Shown here: positions 10,479-19,105 of the stretch, piece after piece
Layout: every line of letters starts with the position of its first letter
Numbering within the stretch: position 1 is the first letter of the stretch
NCBI RefSeq assembly: GCF_902712855.1
Contig: NZ_LR743507.1
Location: 2,590,001 to 2,654,000, forward strand
Direction of reading: 5' to 3'
DNA from: Variovorax paradoxus
GTDB taxonomy: Bacteria; Pseudomonadota; Gammaproteobacteria; Burkholderiales; Burkholderiaceae_C
Length of the DNA stretch: 64,000 nt
Program-made: the position numbers and the translations under genes
Notes under the pieces: model-generated
What the model saw: only the letters and a program-made list of their open reading frames with translations
What the model was told of the DNA's origin: nothing
Database searches by the model: none

Positions 10479-11051
10479 TTACTTCGGTGCGCTCACCGTG
10501 ACCAGCGCGGGGCGCAGCACGCGGTCGGCGATGGTGTAGCCCTTCTGCAGCACGGTCACGACCGTGTTGGGCTCCTGGTCGGCGGGCACCACCGAGATGG
10601 CCTGGTGCTGGTGCGGGTCGAACTTCGTGCCGGCGGCCGGTGCCACCTCGATCACCTTGTGGCGTTCGAGCGCGCTCTTGAGCTGACGCAGCGTGGCCTC
10701 GGCGCCTTCTCGGATCTGCTCGGGCGTGGCGTCCTTGACGGCCAGGCCGGCTTCCAGGCTGTCGGTCACCGGCAGCAGGCTTTCGGCAAACGCCTCGACG
10801 GCGAACTTGCGGGCCTTGCTGACTTCCTCGTCGGCGCGGCGGCGGGCGTTCTGCACGTCGGCCTGCGCACGCAGGTACTGGTCGGCCAGTTCGGCGTTCT
10901 TGGCCTGCAGCGCAGCGAGTTCGCCTTGGGCAGTTGCCAGTGCGGCAAGCGCATCGGCTTCGTTGGCTGCTTGCGCGGCCTCCAGTTCTTCGGGGCTTGG
11001 CTCGCCTTGCAGCATTTGAGAATTCTGTGCGGATTGTTGCGGGTCAGACAT
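10479..11051 (-). CDS. grpE: GrpE nucleotide exchange factor
   Basis: This is a 190-residue protein. The N-terminus is low-complexity and acidic, followed by a long coiled coil (LAALATAQGELAALQAKNAELADQYLRAQADVQNARRRADEE). The C-terminal beta domain ends in LQKGYTIADRVLRPALVTVS, the GrpE signature. GrpE dimers release ADP from DnaK. It lies 125 bp upstream of dnaK on the same strand and has its own sigma-32-like promoter upstream. Confidence 0.97.
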   Translation of the reverse strand: MSDPQQSAQNSQMLQGEPSPEELEAAQAANEADALAALATAQGELAALQAKNAELADQYLRAQADVQNARRRADEEVSKARKFAVEAFAESLLPVTDSLEAGLAVKDATPEQIREGAEATLRQLKSALERHKVIEVAPAAGTKFDPHQHQAISVVPADQEPNTVVTVLQKGYTIADRVLRPALVTVSAPK

Positions 11052-11096
11052 TTTTCAAAGAACCGGCGCAAGCCGGAAAACAAACGATAGCCAGCC

Positions 11097-11124
11097 ACTT
11101 GGGGCTGGCCTGAAGCATTTCAAG
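11097..11124 (-). promoter_or_regulatory. Sigma-32-type promoter of grpE
   Basis: Read leftward, CTTGAAA, a 13-bp spacer, then CCCCAAGT gives a near-consensus heat-shock promoter about 45 bp before the grpE start. Its -35 element abuts the T-run of the terminator for the upstream FKBP gene. Confidence 0.85.
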
Positions 11125-11125
11125 C

Positions 11126-11150
11126 GAAAAAATGCGGCCGAAAGGGCCGC
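11126..11150 (-). terminator. Intrinsic terminator insulating grpE from the FKBP gene
   Basis: On the minus strand the stem GCGGCC, loop CTTTC and stem GGCCGC are followed by ATTTTTTCG. This stops transcripts arriving from the upstream FKBP gene just before the grpE heat-shock promoter. Confidence 0.85.
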
Positions 11151-11184
11151 AGGAGCACTGGATTCGGGCGATCCAGCCGGGGAC

Positions 11185-11272
11185 ACACGAAACCGGCTCT
11201 TGCCGGGGACCGCATGTCGCCTGGTCCGGGGCGGCGCGGCACGAAGTGCGCGAAGCCCCGGGGAGCGGCCTC
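11185..11272 (-). repeat. Degenerate copy of the 3'-UTR hairpin repeat
   Basis: It directly follows the FKBP stop on the minus strand. It keeps the GCTTCGCGCACTTCGTG block and the CCGGC...GCCGG tip, but the outer arms have drifted. The position relative to the stop codon matches the intact copies. Confidence 0.6.
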
Positions 11273-11274
11273 TG

Positions 11275-11625
11275 TCAGTGGGCGTCCAGCAGTTCGACGT
11301 CGAACTTCAGCGTGGCGTTCGGGGGGATCACGCCGCCGGCGCCGCGGGCACCGTAGCCCAGCGATGCCGGGATGATCAGCGTGCGCTTGCCGCCGATCTT
11401 CATGCCGGCCACGCCTTCGTCCCAACCCTTGATGACCTGGCCCGCGCCCAGCGAGAAGGCGAAGGGGTCGTTGCGGTCGCGGCTGGAGTCGAACTTGGCG
11501 CCTTGCACGCCGTCGTTGTAGAGCCAGCCGGTGTAGTGCACGTGCACGTGCTGGCCGGCCTTGGCTTCAGCGCCGGTGCCGACTTCGGTGTCTTCGTATT
11601 GCAGGCCGGAGGGAGTGGTAGGCAT
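11275..11625 (-). CDS. FKBP-type peptidyl-prolyl cis-trans isomerase
   Basis: The protein is a single compact FKBP domain of 116 residues with no signal peptide, so it is probably cytosolic. Family motifs are VHVHYTGWLYNDGVQGAKFDSSRDRNDPFAFSLGAGQVIKGWDEGVAGMKIGGKRTLIIPASLGYGARGAGGVIPPNATLKFDVELL. These include the conserved Tyr, Phe-Asp, Trp and Tyr of the active pocket. It accelerates proline isomerisation in protein folding. It sits between the HxlR regulator and the heat-shock genes, with its own terminator, so it is probably a separate transcription unit from grpE. Confidence 0.95.
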   Translation of the reverse strand: MPTTPSGLQYEDTEVGTGAEAKAGQHVHVHYTGWLYNDGVQGAKFDSSRDRNDPFAFSLGAGQVIKGWDEGVAGMKIGGKRTLIIPASLGYGARGAGGVIPPNATLKFDVELLDAH

Positions 11626-11709
11626 GGGAAAACGCTCCTTGCGTCGATGAGTGAAATGGAATCGAAGGCGCGGAGTTTACCGAGGCCGGACCCGGCGGCC
11701 TGTCGTCGC

Positions 11710-12168
11710 TCAGGCGTTGCTGCTGTCGTCCGGGGGCGTGGCCGGCGGAACGGGCGTTGCAGCAGGTGCGGCAACCGGAGCCGGCGACGGGGCCGGAACG
11801 GGCGCGGCGGCGGGTGCCTCTGCCGGGGGCAGCCGGCTGCACCGCGGGGGCGCCGCCTTCTTGAGCTGCCCCAGCTGCCACTTGCCGGCGAAGGCCTGCA
11901 GGTCGGACAGCCGCTTGAGCAGGTCCTGCCCGCTCAGCGTGAGGCTGTAGCCGTCGCTGCCATGGCCGACCAGGCCGGCCTCGCGCAGCTCCTTGATCCG
12001 GGTGTTGAGCGTGTTGGGAGTGATGCCGCCCACGCTGTCCTGCAGCAGGCGGAAGGTCTGGGCATGGCCGTCGCGCAGGGCCCAGAGCACGCGCAGTGCG
12101 TAGCGGGCTTCGAGCAGGGCGAGCAACTGGCCGATGGCTGCGTTTTCCTTGGTACTCATCGACATCAT
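11710..12168 (-). CDS. HxlR-like winged-helix transcriptional regulator with Pro/Ala tail
   Basis: Residues from about 10 to 100 match the HxlR winged helix: ALLEARYALRVLWALRDG, the recognition region VGGITPNTLNTRIKELREAGLV, and a wing ending in LTLSGQDLLKRL. The last 40 residues are a low-complexity Ala/Pro/Val tail ending DDSSNA, which is not part of the family. The CxR motif common at the HxlR N-terminus is absent. Three in-frame ATG codons lie close together at the 5' end (12168, 12162 and so on), so the start is uncertain by a few codons. The target is unknown; psd lies 180 bp upstream on the same strand. Confidence 0.8.
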   Translation of the reverse strand: MMSMSTKENAAIGQLLALLEARYALRVLWALRDGHAQTFRLLQDSVGGITPNTLNTRIKELREAGLVGHGSDGYSLTLSGQDLLKRLSDLQAFAGKWQLGQLKKAAPPRCSRLPPAEAPAAAPVPAPSPAPVAAPAATPVPPATPPDDSSNA

Positions 12169-12348
12169 CTCCTCGAAGCTGGGCGGGTGCTGGGCCTGGG
12201 GACGGCCGGTGCACCCGCGTTCCTGTGGTTGGTCATGGACCGGTTCGTTGGCCGGCGACTATAGCGCAAAGGATGAGGATGCTACTAGTTTTATAGCTGT
12301 CAAGGTATGCTGCATGCGGGTTGTGAGACAAAGCCTCACAAATTCGAA

Positions 12349-13236
12349 TCAGGCGCCGATGTAATCGGCCATGGCTTCGCCCAGCCGGATCGCGCGACCG
12401 GGCGTCCATTCGGGATTGAACGCCAACGGCGGCTTGGGAAACAGCATGACGACGGTCGAGCCAAGCAGGAACCGGCCCATCTCGTCGCCCTTGCGGATGT
12501 CGATCTGCTGGTCGTTGTAGTGCCATTCGCGCAGTTCGCCCACGCGCGGCGGATTGACCACGCCATGCCACACCGTGGCCATGCTGCCGACGATGGTGGC
12601 GCCCACCAGCACCAGCACGAACGGCCCGCGCGCGGACTCGAAGACGCACACCACTCGCTCGTTGCGCGCGAACAGCCCCGGCACGCCGCGCGCGGTGGTG
12701 GGGTTCACCGAGAACAGGTCGCCGGGCACATGGATCATGCGCACCAGGCGTCCGTCGCAAGGCATGTGGATGCGGTGGTAGTCCTTCGGGCTCAGGTAGA
12801 GCGTGGCGAAGCTGCCGTGCGCGAACCTGGCGGCCAGCGCGGCGTCGCCGCCGACCAGCGCGGTGGTGGTGTAGTTGTGGCCCTTGGCCTGGAAGATCTG
12901 GTCGCCCTCGATGGGGCCGAATTGGCTGATCGCGCCGTCGACGGGGCAGATGAGGTCGGCCTGCGCCAGCGGCCGCGCGCCGGGCTTGAGCGCCCGCGTG
13001 AAGAACTGGTTGAAGCTCTTGTAGTAGCCGATGTCCGACTCCAGCGCCTCGCCCATGTTCACGTCGTACTTGGCCACGAAGCGCCGGATGATCCACGTCG
13101 TGACGGCGCCCCGTTCCTTGCCCGCGACCCAGCCGGCGAAATTGGTCAGAGCCTGTTTCGGGAACAGGTATTGGGGCAGTACGGCGGAGCGGTCGGACAC
13201 GTGGGAAGGGCCTGGAATTCTGGATCGGAGGGGCAT
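12349..13236 (-). CDS. psd: Phosphatidylserine decarboxylase proenzyme
   Basis: The 295-residue protein ends its catalytic region with FLLGSTVVMLF. Cleavage between Gly259 and Ser260 of this LGST motif would create the pyruvoyl group and the alpha and beta chains. Other family motifs are SFNQFFTRALKPGARP, PVDGAISQFG and YLSPKDYHRIHMPCDG. The enzyme decarboxylates phosphatidylserine to phosphatidylethanolamine at the inner membrane. The ATG at 13236 gives a normal length; a second in-frame ATG is not supported by a better N-terminus. No dedicated terminator is obvious. Confidence 0.96.
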   Translation of the reverse strand: MPLRSRIPGPSHVSDRSAVLPQYLFPKQALTNFAGWVAGKERGAVTTWIIRRFVAKYDVNMGEALESDIGYYKSFNQFFTRALKPGARPLAQADLICPVDGAISQFGPIEGDQIFQAKGHNYTTTALVGGDAALAARFAHGSFATLYLSPKDYHRIHMPCDGRLVRMIHVPGDLFSVNPTTARGVPGLFARNERVVCVFESARGPFVLVLVGATIVGSMATVWHGVVNPPRVGELREWHYNDQQIDIRKGDEMGRFLLGSTVVMLFPKPPLAFNPEWTPGRAIRLGEAMADYIGA

Positions 13237-13312
13237 TCTATAAAGCGCCCCTCCGGCCCCGCGTAGGAAGCTTCCCTTGGTTTTCCAGCCGCGGCCCCGC
13301 GCCTGCGCCGAA

Positions 13313-14308
13313 CTATTCCGCCTTGATGCCGGCCGCCTTGATCACCTGCGCCCACTTCTCCACCTCGGCCTTCTGGAAGGCCGCGATCTGCGTCGTGCTC
13401 AGGTCGGTCGGCTCCATGCCGAAGCCCTTGAGCTTGTCCTGCATCTCGGGCGTGGCGAGGATCTTGCGGATCTCGGTGTGCAGCCTGTCGACCACAGGGG
13501 CCGGCGTGCCGGCGGGCACGAAGATCGCCTGCCACGACACCACTTCGAAGTCCTGCAGACCCGGCACGCCGGATTCGGCCACCGTCGGCACGTCGGGCAT
13601 CGAGGCCAGCCGCTTCGACGACGTGACCGCGATCGCGCGCAGCTTGCCGCTCTGGATGTGCGGGCCCGCCACCACGGTGGTGTCGAACATCATGTCGACC
13701 TGGCCGCCGATCGCGTCCTGGATGGCCGGGCCGCTGCCCTTGTACGGGATGTGCGTGAATTTCACGCCCGACTTGTAGGCCAGCAGTTCCAGCGCCAGGT
13801 GCTGCGACGTGCCCGTGCCCGCGGAGGCCGACGAAAGCCCGCCCGGCTTCGCCTTGCTCGCCGCGATCACGTCCTTCAGCGTCTTGTACGGACTCGACTG
13901 GCTCACCACCAGCACCACCGGGTTGGTGCCGATGAGCGTCACTGGCGCGAACGACTTGATCGGGTCGTAGCCGATCTTCGGGTAAAGGCTCACGTTGATC
14001 GCATGCGAGCTGATGGTGCCGCCCACCAGCGTGAAGCCGTCCGGCGCCGCACGCGCGCCCACTTCGGAGCCCACGCTGCCGCCCGCGCCCCCCTTGTTGT
14101 CGATGATCACGCTGGTGCCCAGCACCGGCCCGAGCTTCTGCGCGATCAGCCGGCCGAGCACGTCGGTGGTGCCGCCGGCGGGGAAGGGCACGAGGTAGGT
14201 GATGGGATTGCCCGTGGGCCAGTTGCCGCCGCCCTGCGCGAACGCGGCGGGCAGGCCGGTGGCGAGCGAAGAGGCGAGGGCGGTGCGGATGAGTGTGCGG
14301 CGTTGCAT
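13313..14308 (-). CDS. Bug/TctC-family periplasmic solute-binding protein
   Basis: The protein has 331 residues with an Arg-rich signal peptide (MQRRTLIRTALASSLATGLPAAFA). The Bug fold follows: ITYLVPFPAGGTTDVLGRLIAQKL, VIIDNKGGAGGSVG and HIPYKGSGPAIQDAIGGQVDMMFD. Family members bind carboxylates or related small molecules and normally work with TctA/TctB membrane proteins, which are absent here. It is the most distal gene of the leftward sugar-acid arm, so a sugar-acid ligand is a reasonable guess but unproven. Confidence 0.9.
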   Translation of the reverse strand: MQRRTLIRTALASSLATGLPAAFAQGGGNWPTGNPITYLVPFPAGGTTDVLGRLIAQKLGPVLGTSVIIDNKGGAGGSVGSEVGARAAPDGFTLVGGTISSHAINVSLYPKIGYDPIKSFAPVTLIGTNPVVLVVSQSSPYKTLKDVIAASKAKPGGLSSASAGTGTSQHLALELLAYKSGVKFTHIPYKGSGPAIQDAIGGQVDMMFDTTVVAGPHIQSGKLRAIAVTSSKRLASMPDVPTVAESGVPGLQDFEVVSWQAIFVPAGTPAPVVDRLHTEIRKILATPEMQDKLKGFGMEPTDLSTTQIAAFQKAEVEKWAQVIKAAGIKAE

Positions 14309-14370
14309 GTGATGTCTCCTGGTTCTGTTCGATGGCGATGTGGTGCGTTGCGTTGCGTTGCGTTGCGGCG

Positions 14371-15525
14371 TCAGGGCAGATCGACGATCTCGATCCAGTT
14401 CGGGTTCTTGCCCACGTCCAGGTGCTGGGGCTTGCCCAGCGCGCCGGTCGCGCCGTCGATGGCGTACAGCGAGATGCCGTTCGATTCCTGGCCTGCGGCG
14501 ATCAGGTAGCGCCCGGTCGAGTCGATGGCGAAGCCGCGCGGGCCCTTCTCGGTCGGTGTCTGGCCCAGCGGCTGCAGCTGTCCGGTAGCGGCATCGACCT
14601 TGAAGGCCGACAGCGTGCTCGATGTGCGCTCCGACGCGTACAGGTAGCGCCCGTCGGGCGTGAGGTGAAGGTCCGCGGCCCACGGCTTGCCGGTGAAGCC
14701 AGCGGGCAGCGCGGTGGTGCTCTGCGCGAGCTTCAGCGTGCCGCGGCTGGCGTCCCACGCGAACACATGCAGCGCTGCGTCGAGTTCGTCGAGCAGGTAG
14801 ACGTGGCGCTGGGCCTTGTCCCAGACGAAATGGCGCGGTCCCGATTTGGCCGCGGTGGCGGTCAGCGGCGGATCGTTGGGCGACAGCAGACCCTTCTCGG
14901 CGTCGAAGCGCCAGCTGGACACGTTGTCGCCACCCAGGCTGGTGGCCAGCACGAAGCGGTTGCTTGCGTCTGCATGGATGGCGTGCGCATTGGGCTCGGT
15001 CTGGATCAGCTGGTGGATGGGCCCCACGGCACCGTCCTTGCCGATGCCGTTGACCGTGATCTTCCCGCCCTGATACGAAGCCGCGAACAGCCACCTGCCG
15101 CTCACGTCCAGGTCGATGTTGGCCATGCTATCGGCCAGCGGCGCCTCGGCCAGCTTCTGCAGCTTTCCGCTGGCACCGTCGATGGACAGCGCCGTCACGC
15201 GAAACGGCTGCGAGCGCAGCGCGGCGTACAGCACGCGCTTGTCGCGGCTCACTACCATCGGCATCACCGTGCCGCCGACGTTCAGCGTCTGCACCGGCTT
15301 CAGCGTGCCCTGGCCGCGGTCGAGCTCCAGGACCGAGATGTCCTGGCTGTCCGCATTCGACACGTAGACCCAGGTTGCGGCCGATGCGTGCGCCGCCGCC
15401 ATGGAAAGCAGCAGCAAGAAACCGACGCGGACTGTTCGGAAAACGCCGCAGAACCGGCTTGGCCGGGCCGCAGGTGTTGCCCCCGGCGAGGGGGTGTGCG
15501 TAGCGACACGAAGTGCGCGGAGCAT
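14371..15525 (-). CDS. Lactonase-family seven-bladed beta-propeller protein, exported
   Basis: The body matches the 6-phosphogluconolactonase/carboxy-cis,cis-muconate cyclase-like propeller family: repeated blades such as YVSNADSQDISVLELDRGQGTL, DGRYLYASERTSSTLSAFKVDAATGQLQPLG and DSTGRYLIAAGQESNGISLYAIDGATG. A hydrophobic export segment (VGFLLLLSMAAAHASA) precedes the mature start ATWVYVSN. The only ATG giving a full signal peptide is at 15525, inside a copy of the hairpin repeat, so the first 30 or so codons would be repeat-derived. An alternative is a TTG near codon 37 or a sequencing-independent non-ATG start. In context it may open an aldarolactone in the periplasm. Confidence 0.8.
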   Translation of the reverse strand: MLRALRVATHTPSPGATPAARPSRFCGVFRTVRVGFLLLLSMAAAHASAATWVYVSNADSQDISVLELDRGQGTLKPVQTLNVGGTVMPMVVSRDKRVLYAALRSQPFRVTALSIDGASGKLQKLAEAPLADSMANIDLDVSGRWLFAASYQGGKITVNGIGKDGAVGPIHQLIQTEPNAHAIHADASNRFVLATSLGGDNVSSWRFDAEKGLLSPNDPPLTATAAKSGPRHFVWDKAQRHVYLLDELDAALHVFAWDASRGTLKLAQSTTALPAGFTGKPWAADLHLTPDGRYLYASERTSSTLSAFKVDAATGQLQPLGQTPTEKGPRGFAIDSTGRYLIAAGQESNGISLYAIDGATGALGKPQHLDVGKNPNWIEIVDLP

Positions 15526-15532
15526 GGGGGAG
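15439..15532 (-). repeat. 3'-UTR hairpin repeat, single copy
   Basis: It begins nine bases after the stop of the upstream Bug gene on the minus strand and runs into the 5' end of the lactonase frame. The outer arm pairing is weaker than in other copies (G.U and one A/C mismatch). Confidence 0.85.
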
Positions 15533-15540
15533 TGCCTCTG

Positions 15541-16521
15541 TTAGGGCTTGATGCCGAGCTTGGTGATCAGCGCCTTGAAGTACTCGTTGTCCTTGGCCAG
15601 CGTCTCCTTGAAGGCGGCGCCGTCGGTGTAGACGTAGCCGAGGTTCTGCTTGTCCATCACTTCGCGCATCAGCGGTTCCTTGGCCGTCTTGGCGGCGATG
15701 TCGCGCAGCTTGGCCATCACTTCGGGCGGCGTGTTCTTCGGCGCGCCGAGGCCGCGCCAGGTGCCGATCGAGATGTCGATGCCGCGTTCCTTGGCGGTGG
15801 GCACCTTGTCGAAGGCGGCCAGGCGCTTGTCGGCCATCACCATCAGCATCTTGAGCTTGCCGGCCTGCACATAGGTCGACACCTCGGCCGGGCTCACGGC
15901 CACCGCGTCGACGTGGCCGCCGAGCAGCGCCAGCACGGCCGGGTTCGCGCCCTGGAACGGGATGTGGTTGAACTTGGCGCCGGTCTTGTCCTCCAGCGCG
16001 GAGGCCGCCAGGTGCCAGATCGAGCCGGTGCCCGAGTTGCCCACGCCCATCTCGCCAGGCTTCTTCTTGGCCGCGGCCAGGAATTCCTCGATCGTGTTGT
16101 AGGGCGAGTCGGCCTTCACCGTGATGGCCGCGGGGTCGGCGTTGAGCTGCGCGATCGGCTGGAAGTCGTCGTAGTTGAACTTGGCCAGGCCCAGGTGCGG
16201 CAGCGTCAGCAGCTCGACCGTGAGCACCGCCAGCTTGTAGCCGTCGGGGCGCGAGTGGATCACTTCGTTCCAGCCGATGGCGCCGCCCGCGCCGGGGCGG
16301 TTCACGATCACGATGCTCTCGGACATGTGCTTGCGGCTCGCGTCGGCGAAGGCGCGAGCCAGCGCGTCGGTGCCGCCGCCGGGCTGGTAGGGCACGATCA
16401 GTTCGACCGTGTGGTTCGGGTAGTCGTTGCCGGCAGCTTGCGCGGCGGGTGCCGCGATGCCGAAGGCGATGCAGGCCGCGCCTGCGAGGGTCGCGAACTT
16501 GCGCAGGAATCTTGTCGTCAT
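15541..16521 (-). CDS. Bug/TctC-family periplasmic solute-binding protein
   Basis: The protein has 326 residues with a signal peptide ending AAPAAQAA. Family motifs are VELIVPYQPGGGTDALARAFADAS, VNRPGAGGAIGWNEV and HIPFQGANPAVLALLGGHVDAVAVS. It stands between an SDR dehydrogenase and a lactonase on the leftward arm of the sugar-acid island. No TctA or TctB membrane partner is encoded in the window, so it must use a distant permease or act as a sensor or binding reservoir. The ligand is not predictable from sequence. Confidence 0.9.
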   Translation of the reverse strand: MTTRFLRKFATLAGAACIAFGIAAPAAQAAGNDYPNHTVELIVPYQPGGGTDALARAFADASRKHMSESIVIVNRPGAGGAIGWNEVIHSRPDGYKLAVLTVELLTLPHLGLAKFNYDDFQPIAQLNADPAAITVKADSPYNTIEEFLAAAKKKPGEMGVGNSGTGSIWHLAASALEDKTGAKFNHIPFQGANPAVLALLGGHVDAVAVSPAEVSTYVQAGKLKMLMVMADKRLAAFDKVPTAKERGIDISIGTWRGLGAPKNTPPEVMAKLRDIAAKTAKEPLMREVMDKQNLGYVYTDGAAFKETLAKDNEYFKALITKLGIKP

Positions 16522-16597
16522 CTTCTTGTCTCCGTTGTTGATTCGTTTCTGAAAATTTTTGGGCCCAGGGCGTGTCCAGGGCGTATCCAGGGCCTGC

Positions 16598-17359
16598 TCA
16601 GGGCATGTACTGGCCGCCGTTCACCTCGATCACCTGCCCGGTCACATAGCCCGAGAGCTGGTCCGAGGCCAGGTACAGGAAAGCGCCCACGCATTCCTCG
16701 GGCTCGCCCAGGCGGCCCATGGGGATGCCGGCGCGGAAGTTCTCCAGCATCGCGGGCGTCGAGAAGCGGTCCTGGAACGGCGTCTGGATGACGCCCGGCG
16801 CCACCGCGTTCACGCGGATGCGGTCGCCCACCAGCTCCTTGGCGAGCCCGTGCGTAGCCGTGCTCACGAAGCCCTTCGAGCCTGCGTAGAGGTAGGCGGC
16901 CGGTCCGCCGCCGGTGCGCGCCGCCACCGAGGTCACGTTGATGATGTTGCCGCCGCCCTGCGCGCGCATCAGTGGCACGACCTCGCGGCAGTAGGCGAGC
17001 ACCGAACGCGCATTGATGTGCAGCACCTCGTCGAAGAGGGCGTCGTCGAACTCGGCGATCGGCACGCGCTTGACGAGGCTGCCGGCGTTGTTCACCAGCA
17101 CGTCGATGCGGCCGAACTCGTCCACAGTGCGCTTCACGCAGTCGCGGATCGCGCCGGTGTCGCGCACGTCGGCCTTCACGGCAATGGCCGCACCGCCGGC
17201 CGCGCGGATGGTCTCGACCACTTCGTTGGCCGCAGCCGCCGAGCTGTTGTAGTGCACCGCCACGCGCATGCCGCGCGCGGCGAACGCGATGGCCACCGCC
17301 GCGCCGATGCCGGTGCTGGCTCCGGTGACGAGCGCGATCCTGTCCTTGAGGTCTTCCAT
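16598..17359 (-). CDS. SDR-family NAD(P)-dependent oxidoreductase
   Basis: The 253-residue classical SDR has the cofactor motif TGASTGIGAA near residue 13, the NNAG motif in VLVNNAGSLVKR, a catalytic Ser in NVTSVAARTGG, and the YxxxK pair in YAGSKGF. The C-terminal end GYVTGQVIEVNGGQYMP is typical. The substrate cannot be assigned from motifs. Its place between garD and a Bug gene suggests oxidation or reduction of a sugar acid or keto-sugar acid. The start at 17359 has a consistent N-terminus; the much longer open frame upstream is a shadow of garD. Confidence 0.9.
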   Translation of the reverse strand: MEDLKDRIALVTGASTGIGAAVAIAFAARGMRVAVHYNSSAAAANEVVETIRAAGGAAIAVKADVRDTGAIRDCVKRTVDEFGRIDVLVNNAGSLVKRVPIAEFDDALFDEVLHINARSVLAYCREVVPLMRAQGGGNIINVTSVAARTGGGPAAYLYAGSKGFVSTATHGLAKELVGDRIRVNAVAPGVIQTPFQDRFSTPAMLENFRAGIPMGRLGEPEECVGAFLYLASDQLSGYVTGQVIEVNGGQYMP

Positions 17360-17391
17360 GTGTTTGCTCCGTCTTGCTTCGTGTGAAGGGT

Positions 17392-18966
17392 TCAGGTCAC
17401 GGGTGCCGGGTTGAACAGCACCAGCGCGTTGTGCAGCTTCCAGTGCTCGGCCCAGGTCTTCCTGCGGCCGCTGGCCACGTCGAGCATGAGGCGGAACATC
17501 TCCCAGCCGATGTCCTCGATGCTCGCCTCGCCGTCGGCGATCCGGCCTGCGTTCACGTCCATCAGGTCGTGCCAGCGGCGCGCGAGGTCGCTGCGCGTGG
17601 CCACCTTGATCACCGGCACCTCGGCCAGTCCGTAGGGCGTGCCGCGACCGGTGGTGAACACATGCAGGTTGATGCCCGCGGCCAGCTGAAGCGTGCCGCA
17701 GATGAAGTCGCTGGCCGGCGTGGCGGCGTAGATCAGGCCCTTCTGCGTGGCCTTCTCGCCGGGTGCGAGCACGCCGGTGATGGGCGCCGAGCCCGACTTC
17801 ACGATCGAGCCCATCGCCTTCTCGACGATGTTCGACAGGCCGCCCTTCTTGTTGCCGGGCGTGGTGTTGGCGCTGCGGTCGACGCGGCCCTTCTGCAGGT
17901 AGGCGTCGTACCAGGCCATCTCGCGGATCATGGCCTCGGCCACTTCGGGCGAAGACGCGCGCGAGGTGAGCTGGTCGATGCCGTCGCGCACCTCGGTCAC
18001 TTCCGAGAACATCACCGTGGCGCCCGCGCGCACCAGCAGGTCGGTGCAGAAGCCCACGGCGGGGTTGGCGGTGACGCCCGAGAAGGCATCGCTGCCGCCG
18101 CACTGCACGCCCACCACCAACTCGCTGGCGGGCACGGTTTCGCGCCGGCGCCGGTTCAGGCGCGCGAGGTGCTCGTCGGCCTGGCGCATGACCGAGTCGA
18201 CCATCGACATGAAACCGACGTGCTCGTCGTCCTGCAGGCAGACCACGTCGAGTTCGGCCTCGCCGCCGGCGTCGCCGCGCGTGTCGACGATGGGGATGCT
18301 GCCCGGCGGCAGCAGCCGCTCCGGCTGCAGCTTCTCGCAGCCCAGGCTCACCACCATCACCTCGCCGCCGAAGTTCGGGTTGAGGCTGATGTTGCGCAGC
18401 GTGCGGATCGGCACGATGGCATCGGGCGCGTCGATGGCCACGCCGCAGCCGTAGGTGTGCTCCAGTGCCACCACGTCGTCGACGTTCGGATACCTGGGCA
18501 GCAGCTCGGCCTTGATGCGCTGCACCGCGAAGTCGGTCACGCCGGCCACGCACTGGACCGTCTGCGTGATCGCCAGGATGTTGCGCGTGCCCACCGAGCC
18601 GTCGGCGTTGCGGTAGCCCTCGAAGGTGTAGCCCTCCAGCGGCGGCAGGGCAGGGGGCCTGACGGTGGCGATGGGCAGGCCGTCGAGCTCGGGCGCGGTC
18701 GGCATGCGCATCACGCGCTCGTGCACCCAGCTGCCGCGCGGCAGCGCCTTCAGCGCGTAGCCGATGACCACGTCGTAGCGGCGGATCGCGTCGCCCTCGG
18801 CCAGGTCGACCAGCGCGACCTTGTGGCCCTGCGGCACGTTGTCCACCAGCTTCAGGCCGTCGGCGAACTCCGCGCCGGCCTTCAGGCCGCCGTCGTTCGC
18901 GACGATGGCCACGTTGTCCGCGGCGTGGATGCGGATGTAGAGCGGAGGTCTTGCAACTTCGGACAT
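17392..18966 (-). CDS. garD: Galactarate dehydratase (UxaA family)
   Basis: The protein has 524 residues and recalls E. coli GarD (523 aa) along its full length. Shared blocks include DNVAIVANDGGLKAG, LPPLEGYTFEGYRNADGSVGTRN, YGCGVAIDAPDAIVPIRT, SLNPNFGGEVMVVSLGCEKLQPERL, SELVVGVQCGGSDAFSGVTANPAVG and the C-terminal NPAPVT. An SAF domain at the N-terminus and the UxaA domain with conserved Cys residues are both present. The enzyme dehydrates galactarate to 5-dehydro-4-deoxy-D-glucarate, the substrate of KdgD in the opposite arm. It follows the TRAP transporter genes in the leftward arm. Confidence 0.95.
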   Translation of the reverse strand: MSEVARPPLYIRIHAADNVAIVANDGGLKAGAEFADGLKLVDNVPQGHKVALVDLAEGDAIRRYDVVIGYALKALPRGSWVHERVMRMPTAPELDGLPIATVRPPALPPLEGYTFEGYRNADGSVGTRNILAITQTVQCVAGVTDFAVQRIKAELLPRYPNVDDVVALEHTYGCGVAIDAPDAIVPIRTLRNISLNPNFGGEVMVVSLGCEKLQPERLLPPGSIPIVDTRGDAGGEAELDVVCLQDDEHVGFMSMVDSVMRQADEHLARLNRRRRETVPASELVVGVQCGGSDAFSGVTANPAVGFCTDLLVRAGATVMFSEVTEVRDGIDQLTSRASSPEVAEAMIREMAWYDAYLQKGRVDRSANTTPGNKKGGLSNIVEKAMGSIVKSGSAPITGVLAPGEKATQKGLIYAATPASDFICGTLQLAAGINLHVFTTGRGTPYGLAEVPVIKVATRSDLARRWHDLMDVNAGRIADGEASIEDIGWEMFRLMLDVASGRRKTWAEHWKLHNALVLFNPAPVT

Positions 18967-19008
18967 ATCAGCCCCTTTCAGAGCGACCCAACAGCGACGG
19001 CCCTTCGC

Positions 19009-19100
19009 GGAACACCGCGGAACCGGCTTTGCCGGGCCGCAGGTGTTGCCCCCTGCAAGGGGGAAGGAGCAGCGACACGAAGTGCGCGAAGCCTGGGGGT
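19009..19100 (-). repeat. 3'-UTR hairpin repeat, single copy
   Basis: It starts a few bases after the dctM stop on the minus strand, upstream of garD. It is a standard copy with AACACCTGCGG and CCGCGGTGTT arms. It lies inside the presumed operon. Confidence 0.9.
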
Positions 19101-19105
19101 TTGCT

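Noticed and set aside
17392..18966. Altronate dehydratase (uxaA) as the name for this gene
   Set aside because: The full-length pattern and the NPAPVT C-terminus fit GarD better, and no uxaB or uxaC genes are nearby.
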